This document shows positions 23,901 through 35,900 of a stretch of DNA of 64,000 bases, piece by piece. Every line of letters starts with the position of its first letter. The stretch's first letter is position 1. Where the stretch lies: NCBI RefSeq assembly GCF_010015445.1, contig NC_053116.1, positions 9,709,585-9,773,584 on the forward strand, read 5' to 3'. The notes under the pieces are model-generated. The model did not search any database, was not told the DNA's origin, and worked only from the letters and a program-made list of their open reading frames with translations. The position numbers and the translations under genes are program-made. Source of the DNA: Perca fluviatilis (taxonomy: Eukaryota; Chordata; Actinopteri; Perciformes; Percidae).

Positions 23901-26900
23901 CTTTATACAGGAAATGCCAAACTGGTTCCACACAAACTGTAACAGACAAAACCTTTAACAGCTCATAAATACTGGTGACAGTTAAGGCCGCATTAGACAC
24001 CAGTAAAATATCACTGTTACATGGAGAAAGTAAACCCTTTGTCAAAAACAAGAATGCAAAGTGTGGTTATTGTAGTCCTACTTCCTAAGATCAGTAATAG
24101 GGGAAGCAGTAGATCAGTCCGTAGGGACTTCGCTTGGGAAATGGAGGGTCGCCGGTTCAAGTCCTCGTATGGAACAAGTACTGAGTGTTCACCTTCTGGG
24201 CACTCGATCATTGGCAGCCTCCCCTTGCCTTAGTGCAATTAGCGTAGTGCCTTAGTGTATTTCGGGCCAATGTGTAATAGCAACAGAGTGAAAAATGTCT
24301 ATAGTCGATCATTAAAGTATAGAAAGAAGAATAAATAAGTCTTTTCCTTCTAATAGGTGTTCTGACTGACCAGCATGTGTTACAGCCATAACAAATGAAA
24401 ACCACATTGATATAATCTATTGAGGTAAAAAAGAAGTGTTAAGCTAGGTTCATGGTCGCCGTGGTGTTCCCGGCGCGAGGTGCGCGAGCCATAAAATGAC
24501 GTTGCCACGTCTGTCGCTTTTTTTAAGTGCAAAAGGCTCCGCAGGTTGTTGTGTTCGTAGCATTGAGAGGCAGACAGTCATTTCCACTTGGAGATAGGCG
24601 TCAGTAACTTTATAGTGACACAAATGTAATGTTTGGCGGTACGTCGGCGTTTAACACGAATGGGTTTACTACTGTTGCCAGGCAGCCTGCTCTCCTTTAC
24701 TTACGCTCTCTTCTTCTTCTTCTCTACTACTTCTTGCTCATTCACAGATTATTTTGTTTGTACGCACCCTGGCGTTTCGGAGAATACCGCAAGGAACAAT
24801 GCGTTGAGTGTGAACGTCTCTGTGCATGCTGGTAGCGCGCGCACGCCATCTATGGAGGCCTGTGCCACGGTGTCAAGTGAGAGTATAACCGAGGCTTTAG
24901 GCAGAGTTTTTCTGATTCAGGGTATGAGTTCTCCAGCATATTTAGCAATGAGGGTGTTTACATGCTCGCTAGTATTCCGGTTATAATTGGGTTTTTGAAG
25001 TTACCCGGTCATGTTTCAGAAATCTGGTTAAGGTTTTCCTGCATTTCAGAACCTGGATATGCTACATTGAGTACGCCAATAGAAGCCTGTGGCATGTAAA
25101 CACCCTGTCCAGGGTTTCTGAACATGCTCTGTTGGTCCAGCCCATAGAGGTTGAGATGTCGAGGAGTCAAGACAGAATTGCACACAGATGATTGAAACCC
25201 GATAAGGTTAGATTCATGAATAACCAGGTTTCTCACGTACCACGTAAACATCAAATCCGGAAGATCAGAACTAGGATAAGTCTCAAAAGCGGGACACGGG
25301 TGCACATGTTCGAGCACTCAATGGTGAAGGATACCTACGTGTATCTGTGGCAGAGTGATTCAATGCAGATCAGTACCCGGACATTATCCCTGGCCTTTAG
25401 CTGACTCTTGCTCCTCTTCACCTCATTGTGGTCTGTAAGGAGGCAAAAATGTTCACAATCACATGAAGATACTGGCTCACGCATTGTTCACAGCAATATA
25501 TTCCCCTTGAAGTGACCAGTCACTAGAAGCCCTAAACAGTGATTATCCAATCCCTGTAACTAGACACAGCAGGCCTATCAAGCTTTGGATTTCTCCGCAT
25601 CCTGAAGCTGTGTACACGAGGCTGTAATAAACAGAGATACTCTGTTTAAAAACAGCTTCGATGGTGGTGTATTTTTTTTTAGCCTTTCCAAAACCAAAAA
25701 CACAAGAGCAAAAGTGTAAGGAATGGATTAGACCGTGTTTAGAGTATCTGCTCTAACGTAAACTGCAATTGCACGCCCAGCTAACTAGCTAGCTTCCTGT
25801 AGTAATAACCTTACCTGCTAATACTGCATTAGTTTATGGGGTGACTAGGCCTATGTAAGTGGTTCTGCCCTGCTCTACATTGGATTTGAGGAAGTTTACA
25901 CTCCAGAACAACGTTACCTGAGATAGCGTTATGTTTGCCAACCACATCGGCATGTCCTCATCCTAAAAGAGTCTTATCTTGTAACGATAAAAGCGAAAAC
26001 ATACTGTTTGTAAACAGGAACAAGTAAGCAAAGCAGCCAAACAGGGTTATGTTGGGATAATACATTTTTCCTCATCATACTTTTAATATTAATTAGGACT
26101 AACTAGCGCTACACTGCAATACAAGAACAATGCGGTTTCTTTATCTCCATATCGTCTACATGAATTATCAATTGGTGAAGATGTTGACTGTGACATGTAG
26201 CGTTAGCCTCAGCACAATATAATGCATGTAGCTGCCGAGTACATATTTGGGTTGTCACTTTGAAACATGTCAGCTGGGAACGTTAAAAAGTCAGCTGGAG
26301 ACGGCGTTTTCAACCAAATCACGGAGTTAAAGTTAGCTTAATTAGCTAGCTAGCTACAACTGATAAAACGGAATGCTTTACAGGCGTAGCAACATCAACT
26401 AAGGGGGAGGGGCTTAGCGAACAGCAAATTCATTAGCGGAATCAGGACTGTTCTTTGACTGTTTAAGACCAGTGGTGCTCAAACCTTTTTCAATAATGTA
26501 CCCCTTTTTGAAATATTTTTTCAGCGCAAAACATTTTAGGTAGAAAAAAAACCTATTTAAGAAGTATGCGCCTGTTTAAGCTAAACAACAACTTTGTAAA
26601 TGAAAAAACACCTAAATGCTAGCATACATTTCAAATGATTAGAATCCATCACTAAATTCATTTGTTATTATAGTATAATTATTTTAAGGAATTATGCATA
26701 AAATATTCTAACAAACCCCCTGCAGTACTCCAAAGTACCCCTAGGGGTACTAGTAACCCCATTTGAGAAACACTGTTTTAGACTCTTAAGGCCTTGCTAT
26801 ATGTACTGTAATATCTCATATAAGACTGTACAGTGACTGTGATTTACCAATGTGGACATTAGCAGAGAACTGGTAGATCCCAGTGATGGGAGCTGTGAAT

Positions 26901-29900
26901 CTTCCGGTGGACTGGTCCATTCCTGACCCTCTGAGGAAGGCTCCTTTAGCTGGTGGCTGAAAGCACAGAAACATTTGAGTTAATATGTTTTCATTTTAGA
27001 GCGATAACGCATTGGTCCCAACATAACAACCCTCCTCTGGGACCTCAGAACAAATTGGCTTGACTACAGAACAGTACAGTAGGCAGTGTCTTGCTCAAGG
27101 GCACTTTAGCAGACACTCCTAAAGGTCCGGTCACCTGAATTTGTTCCTTTGTTCAATAGCAAGTAGTTGAGGTAATGGTGAGCCGGAGAGTCCCAAATGT
27201 AAGAAGCTATTGTAACTTATTAGCTGTGTTGCACTATGTACTTTCATTTTTACCCTCCTCTGTCACAGTGTAAATCTCTCCACAAAGAGGCACGTATGAG
27301 ACTGCTATGGCATAAATACGCCTTTTGAATGAGCTACCCCATTAGCGACCAAATTAACTAGCCTGCTAACTGACAATTAGCAAGTTCGCTAGCTTGGAGA
27401 GCTTCCTTTCCTCTTCAGTATTTAATGAAATGATGTAAAAACATGAGAACAAAATGTCATTAAACGGTACATGAACGATAACATAAAAAGAACCTCGGCG
27501 AACAAGCGCAAGCTGGGCTGGCTAGCATGTTAGCAGTTAGCTCGCCAGCAACAGTTGACCAACAAGCCCTGCGAGTTGTCACTATGTCATAGAAGCACAT
27601 ATTTTGTGAAGATGTGCAGATGAAATTCACTGTTCCTTCATTGTCTTTCTCTTTACTTCTGACTCTGCAAAATCATAAAATATCCTGTCCAAAGTCATAG
27701 TAACACAGTGCTGAGTTAGAATCTTAAATATTTCGTCCAAGCTTAATCCTCCCTCCTCCAGCCTCGTCAGCCCATCCCAACAGGGCATAGTTCTTCCACT
27801 ACAGCATACTGTTTCAAACAGTGTCTATTTCTGTCCTCTCCACACTTTATTCCAAGTCAGAGACAGAGTGCCTTTTGTATGCCGCCCAGAGAGTGATGTG
27901 TAGAATTGAAAACGGGGATATTTTTGACCAAAGAGCCAGTGTGAGTCTCAGAGTGGCAGCGCATGCTTTGTCAGTGCCAGTTACCAGTGAGGGGATGATC
28001 CTCTCATAATTCCCCCACATGCAAACTAAGCGATGATTACCAAACACTCGCTCTTTCAAACACAGTTAAGACAGAGAAGCAAATGGGTCAGAAAGAAAGC
28101 GTGTAACCATGCAGGGGGAGGATTAGCCAAAACTTTTACTTTTTCAGCCATGCGCATAGAGCGAGGCTGAACCAGTCCATAAACATTTACTTGGTTTCAA
28201 ACAAACATACTGTCTGAAAGTTCTGGAGCTCCACCAGAGTCTTCTTGTCGACCACCACAGGGCCCTTGAGCTTGCAGTGGAAAGCCTCTTCTATCCGCCG
28301 GTAAGAGGTCATCCCCTCCAGGGTGAGGAGAGCCGTAGGGAGCTGGCTGGGGCTGGTTTGTCTGTCCAACGCTGCTGCTCTCCTCTCTGTAGCCTCTGAC
28401 AGAAACACATCCAGGTTATTACCAAGGCTGGGTTTAAAAAAATAAAAATCGATTTTCCGATTTAAATCGACTTTCATTTGAATGATCCAATATCGGTTCA
28501 TAAAATCCAGATTTGATCTTTGTCTGTATCATATGGAACTAGAAGACCTAAGGAATCCATTGGTACCAACTATGTCATGCTAGCTTGTCGTGAAGGGGGT
28601 TAAAAGTTAGCTCCAAAGTTAGGCTACATTTGGCGAGGGGAAAAACTGGCATGGTCATTTTCAAAAGGGGTCCCTCTGTCACCTCCAGATATCTGAATGA
28701 AATGTCTCTCAATACTCCCCGACTGCAGAGTCTGTAGATCTGCATGTTATTGTGTGTTCGTGATGAATAAAAAGTACATTAATGTAACGGCTTTGGGGTC
28801 AATTCTTAATGTAAACATTAATGCACCAGGTTAGACGGAACCTTGTGCAATTGTAGAATCTCTTTCATATCCAAGCAAAATTTGTTTTGCGACTGAAATA
28901 TCCCAAATCGACATTGAGTCGGAAATCGAATCGGAAATGTAATCGAATCGGGACCTTGTGAATTGGAATCGATTCGATTCAGGAAATCAGTGGCGATACC
29001 CAGCCCTAGTTACTACAGTGCAGAATCGGTTTTCAAAGTATTATTTCATGATATTGTGATAAAATATAATACTGTGGTCATAAAATAATGCATATCCATA
29101 TGTTTAACTGTAGGTTAGGTTGTGTGTGGGCTGGATAATCAACACGTTTCTACCTTTAATCATGTCTTTGAACTCCTGGAGAAGAACTTCCTGGGTCACT
29201 TCGGCTCCAGGAGAGCCAGGAGGTCCCTGTGGGCCAGGAGGGCCAGGAGGACCGGGTGGGCCCGGCTAGTGGAGGAAAGATGTACAAAATGTTGTCATGC
29301 ATCAATTTGATCTGAATATCATTATGCAAGTTTGTTTTATTTACAATTTACTGCAGTACACAAGAAAATTCCCCAATCATCATCATCATCAATCAAATAC
29401 AACTGTTTGGAAACAAAAACTGCCAGACACACAGTCTATCTACTGGGTTTACCAGGGGTCGTTTGCGTTTGCGACACTTTCCAGGGAAGTTGCCAACCGG
29501 TCTTTTGACAAAGTCCATCCATGATCCTAGTGGATCCACTCGCTGGTTGTCAGAAATCTGCAGCAGAAACAAAAACACAGACATAAAATGAATCATGGAC
29601 TAGCAGGGCATTCGGAGAGTGCCGACCACTGCCAAGGCATGCAGTATCTCACAATGTCAATGCAGTGTGAATCGTCCCAGTCTGGAACTCCTTTTTCCGA
29701 TTATTTTGAAAAATCCACTTGAATGCAGCACAAATGCCTTATCTCACAATGTTATCAAGTGAAAAATAATTTGTGTATCCGCCCCGTGATTCAGATCCGC
29801 TCCAAAAATGTAATGGTTTCTTCGCTGGCCCGTGCTACACCCTTCCACCAAGTTTCATGAAAACTGGGCCTGTAGTTTCCGTAAACCCACTGACCGACCG

Positions 29901-32900
29901 ACAAACCAACCAACAAACAAATGGACAAACATAACCTCCTTGGCGGAGGTAATAATTAATAGGCCAATATGAGTATTAACTGATAAGAAATAGATGGTAT
30001 CAAGGAAAATTACAGCATAATCAATAATGATGTGGTGACGTGATGGCGAGCTATAAAAGGTATTTTGTTGACTTGGCACATTTCATACAGTGGCAGTTCA
30101 ACCTTATTTACAAATTGATTCATACAATAAATAAGGCAGGAAAATAAAATGTTTATACATGCCTCGCTATAGGAAAGTAAGAGTCAATGAGAAGGAACAT
30201 TTTTCACAGATGCAGACTGTTCTCGGTAGCCACCACACTCCGTAATTACAGCCTTTAAAAAAGTGCTATTTACTAAATTCATTATACGTTTTATTTCTAA
30301 ATAATTTTGCCCAAATGAGGCATGATGCACAGGACCGTACCTACGAAGCTAACTCCAATGAGTCATTATTTCTTACTTTAAAACCATCGTTGGAAAATCT
30401 TGCCCAAAGATACAATTAAATGGTGCCAGACACCAAGGAAGGTCACACAGGGAAACCTCTTTCTTTCTTTCTGTCTCTTCTGCCCAGTCCACTGCAATTC
30501 CTCAAAAGAGGCTTTTTTTCTCTCAATATGCCATCTAAGTTTAGCCCCAATTTTTCTCCGAAAGCTTCACCTAGTGCTTACTTTTTCATTCCAGATAATT
30601 CACTCAGGTGCCACGTCAGTTCTTATTTGCCCAATGTGCTTGGATGAATGTAAACATGAAAATTTCCATGAGCACTCTGGTGAAAAATGAGTCTGCCCCG
30701 TGTACGTGTGATGTAGATTCTGTGGATTGCAGACCTCAATTACTGCCGTTTATAACATGTCAAAATGGCCAACACTTTCTCCATCACCAAAAGACGTACT
30801 AGTGTTTTTTTTTTTTTAAATATTGCTTGTTTGAGTAATGTAATGACGGAAAATGTAATAAACGAGATGACAAACCTATATACAGTATGTATACCAGGGC
30901 GAGTTATGATTTAAGATTGTTAGTCTGTTTCCGTATGCTCGATCTTCTTATCTGAAATAACTCTTGTATGATAAATGACTGCACAGGAGACTGGGATCTG
31001 TTAGGGAGATAAGAAGCACACTCCAAGGAGACCTCTGGAAGCAGCATTTTTATGCACAGTGCTACAACTGGTGTGTTTTCATTTCGGTCAAATGTGAAGC
31101 AGAAAGAATTCCAGCTTGAATCTTACTCTTAAGAGATAGAAGAGGAGATAAAGACGAGCCATGGAGGTGAGCCGCCTGAAATGGAATTTGTTTAGGGTTG
31201 GCAGCGGGACATGGATCACTTATCTACCAAACCAACATGACCCTTTCTTTGCTGTTAAAAAAAAGACTTGCCTCTAGTTCCACCACAACACAGTTAGTCC
31301 TTGGTTGTCTTTTCAATATATTCTGGAATAAAAACAGTCTTTTTTTTATATTTGGGATTTGCAGCAGCCCCCCCCCCCCCTCTCTCTGTGTGACTTTCTC
31401 TTCTCTCTGACAGCAGACAAAATAAACAACTTAACAGGCTCTGTGCCGGCTGCATGTTGGATCGGTCTGTGTTTTTGTTGTGATTTTGAGGTTTGGAAAC
31501 AGATAAAAGCAAGACTGATTTGGTCAAGACATGAATACTTTTACACTACTCAAAACGGTTTCCATAAGACTGGGAGCCTGTTGGATAAACTGCTTTTTCT
31601 TTTGACATGTCAATGTTTCACATTTATTAAAATACCAGTTCTGTAAACTTTAAAGGAATGGTTTGAAATTTTGGGAAACACTTAAGCCTGCAATAACTGC
31701 TGGTTATTGTTATTATTTTGGTGACTTAGGAGCAGCAGAAACAAGTTTGTATGGGAAACCTGTTAGCAATTTTATTTACACATCCGGAAGTTACAGAGCA
31801 ACATTATCATTCATTTGGAGTTGTGTTTCTGGCACCTGATGAATGCAAGTCTAATATGTGTTCTCTTACTGAAAGTAAGTTGAGGAGATCGATAACACTC
31901 TCATATTTGTCCGTTTAATGTGGAGCTAGCAGTAGGTTAGCTTAGCTTAGCATAAAGACTAGAAACAGCCTGGCTCTGTTAAAAGGTAACCAAATCTGCC
32001 TCTAAAGCTTGTTTTATCTTATCTTATTTGTTAAATTAATACAAAAACTAAAGTGTAAAAAGGACACGTTATGTGATTGGTGGTCATGTGGCTGGGCGCA
32101 GTGACTTCCTGGAGTTCATGTCAACATACAAGTCATAATTACTAACTGGCAAAGCTTGGATATATTCCGCTTGGCACTTAATAACCCGGATGTGCCTTAA
32201 AGTCAAGCCAACATGGACGCCTCACATCAGCCAAAGTCTGTTGTTCAATTTAAACGCAAATATAATAGAGTTATATTGTCAGGGCACTTTATTTGTATTG
32301 CTCACACAACAGCTCTGTAATCATACAACCGTGTTGAGGGAGTTGTTAGATGAAGTTATAGCTGGCAATAACCTCCAGTAATATCAAAACATGTTTTTAC
32401 ACCTTGCTTTTTGTACGGATTAAACAAACGAGATTGCACATGTTCATTATTGAGCTTTAGAGGTGCTGGTTGATTCAACTTTGTTACTTTTGGACAGAGC
32501 CAGGTTCGCCGTCTTCCTGTTTCAGTCCTAATGCTAAGCTAAGCTAACCGACTGCTGGCTGTTAGCTTTGGCATACAAACAAGAATTTTCCAAAAATGTC
32601 AAACTATTCCTTTAACATACCAGTCCTGTAAGCTTGAACAAATATTAACATGTTGACGACTGGGGGGGGTTGTACTAGTATTCCCTGCCTGTGGCAGTTT
32701 GAGTATATTTCCACTGGGATTGATTGTAAAACTGTGAATCATCACCTCAGACAGCTCAGCACAATATAAAAGACACCCACCCAATTATGAGAGCCAGTGG
32801 GCGCTAATTAAAAAAAAAAAAAGTCACAGCTCCACATTGGCTCTTGAGTTTATATCAGTGTCATAGGTCATCGTCTTGCTTTTTCGGAGATTTGAACCAG

Positions 32901-35900
32901 CGCATGTTGGCATACATGTTACTTATAATTACACATCTTAGCCATCCCCTACATAATAATAAAAAAGACAGCATATCATTGCCAGGAAATCAGCCATGCT
33001 CTGAGCTTGTTATCCTCCTTAACACACGCCATTGTAATTAAACCATTAAAACCCTGCCCTCAAGGACTTTTTGTGCTCAAGGAAGAAAGGCTACGACCAA
33101 GGTAATTATTACCTTCATTTCACAGCGAAGAAATAGCAGCAAATCACTGTATAAATAATCCAATCATCATCTTAAGGAATGCTCAACTCTTTCCATTGAA
33201 CGGATTGTGTTTTTATTTTAAGCATGTGCACTGTCAGAGCGTAAGATACACTACATAGTGACAGCTGGGATGGCTCACACAACTTGCCAAAAGAAAATCT
33301 GATTCATTGTAAGCAGGTGAGTCTCTGTCTCGACTGAGAACATCAAAGACTCCACACATGCAGACATGAAAACCATATTGCTCGATGACACAGAAAGATC
33401 TGTCAGGAGCGTTCAATCTCTCACTCGCTGCAATTGAGTGTGGCGTTAAGTAAACCACGGATTCCCTCGCATCAGCACGTACAACTGGTGAACAAAGTGC
33501 GGCGGGAGCAGATCCAGGTATCAGTCTGAGAGCTGATGGAGAACACCAGGGCTCTGGCTTTGATCACCGCTGACGTGCGAGTGCCTCAAAGTGGCCTCGT
33601 CTGTCAGCAGGTGTGAGCGCGCGCCTTTCCAGCACGGACCGAGAGAATGTGTCAGGGATTCTGTCTAAGGGTGAGAAACTCAAAGTCTTCTAGACAGTGT
33701 TTATTCTCGTTGATGGGGCTCTAAATCATGACACACTACCGAGGATTTAGATCTGAAGACGCTATGTGCCCAGGGTTCGGAAGAAGTTTTCACATCCTAC
33801 ATCAACACAACAGTGTGAAGATGCTCCATTACAAGTAAAAAGCCCAGCATTCAGCGTTAGTATTATCAGCAAAATGTACTTAAAGTAAAAAAAAAACGTA
33901 CTTGGCCTTACTGAGTTATTATAAAATATGACATTAGATTGTTGACACTGATGCATCATTGTGTAAGCAGCATTTTAAAAGGAATAGTTCAACATTTTTG
34001 GATACACACTTATTAAATTTCTTTATAAAAGTTGATACCAGCAGTCAGTTAGCTTAGCTTAGCACAAAGACTGGAAACGGAGTGTTCTGTTCAACAGTTT
34101 CAAAATCCTCTGACAGGTTGCCAGGCAGTCCATCACATAACCCCTCGTAAAATATGACGTGTTAATTAGTGAGCTTCAGAGGTGTTGGCAGGCTGATGGT
34201 GTTATTGTTGGATAAAGCCAGGCTAGCTGTTTCCCCATTTTAGGTCTTGATGTTAAGCTAAGCTAAGTGCTAGCTGTAGCCTTACAACACATATTAGAGT
34301 GGTATCTTTATTTTTATTGAACTCTCCCACAAAGTGACTAAGCGCAAAATGTCAAAACTTTTTCTTTAACTGCTTAGTGGCCCCTAACCTCAGGGTCACT
34401 AAAATAATTCTGATGAGATGATTAATGGGGTAGGGGAAAAGAAAAGAAAAAGTTCTGCAACACAAACTTGTATACATTGTTTGGACTTCTTTCTAATCTT
34501 TGCTTTGTTGTGGAATATTGTATAAGTTACCTATTTGGGCCTTGAACAGATATTAAAATGAAACCATCTGAGAAATTCAGAGGAAAAATGTCTCTTTGGT
34601 GGAACTGCCAACAGCTCAAAGACAACTTAAACATGACAAGGAGCCTTGGTCATGCGCCAAAAAGTAACTATTACTAAAAAGTAACTGTACCTGTCAAATA
34701 AATATAGCTGAGAAAGTACTATATTTTAGTAAAGTATTTAAGTAAATATACTTAGTTACTCCTTGTCACTTTATTGTGTACCCATGGCACACAATAAAAG
34801 TGTAAAACAGTTTGTTTTATTAACCTACAGCACAGTGAGTTTGGAGTTTTTTGGATCAATTATTGAATCAGTTGTAATCATTGTTGACCATTCACAGAGG
34901 CTTTATGGGATTTTATTACCCTGAAAAGAACAATTTAAGGTTTGCCTGGATGATTCTTTTACGTGCATTGCTTTAAGTGTGTTTGTCAGGTAGTTTGGGG
35001 GGAAATTGGGTTGAATTTATTTGAAGCAATAAAATGGAAAATATTTCCCTGGGGCAGCATGCCACCAAAAACACAAACACAACTGTTAAAACATGTCTCT
35101 GGGGATGCAACCAGATACTGAAACTCTACCCCATTCCAGGCAGCTCCTGAACTCTTCCATGTGTACAGTTGAAATTAGCTTATTTTCTTTTTAAGTGTTA
35201 TCTGTTTGCACACAATACTAGACGACATGAAACTTGTTTTTGCTGCTGATGAAAAAAATGTTGCACAGGCAGGTTTAAAAAGGTTGGACAGGATGATGGA
35301 GAGCTTTCTTTAATCCCTTGTTTTTACATCCCCGCACTGCTCCCTGTGCAGCCATCCATGCATGGGTGGACGATGCCTACCGCTGGGCCGATCCCACCCC
35401 GAGAGGCAGGGATCCCCGGGCTGCGTGGGACGGGGGGGGATCCTGGCTAACCTGCGTGCATCCCAGTCGTCACGCATCCGCCCCCGTGTTCCCCACCGCT
35501 GCACCTCACAGAAACAGATTGCCTCGAGGATTTATCGCCCAAGAGCTAAATACAGTTAGGCATGCAATGTTGACTCTGTTTCTCTTCTCACTGGGTTATT
35601 ACTCAATTGGCAAGCACCGTGTGCAAAACATAATTACTCTATCACACTATGAGGATGCTGTTATTAGTTCAACAAATGCTGGAGGAACACTACTTGGAAG
35701 TGTAGTATAGTTTTTTTTCTATAGCATGCTTCTTATGATACGGCCTAATTTTTTTTCCATCACTCTTGTCCCAACAACGGTGTGTATACATTTATTGTGT
35801 TTTTGTATGTTATGTGTGAGAGAAAGTGAATACATTTGTGTTTATATTCAAGAGATAACCAGAGACCATCTTGGCTTTCGCTAGTTATGAAAGCAGTATA

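Noticed and set aside
24435..24990. Possible secreted protein (117-codon plus-strand frame with Leu/Phe-rich start)
   Set aside because: Low-complexity TCTTCT tract supplies the hydrophobic run; no homologue recognised and the region looks like transposon debris.
35318..35710. 130-codon plus-strand frame
   Set aside because: Explained by the GC-rich patch, where stops are rare; three overlapping frames are open there and none resembles a protein.
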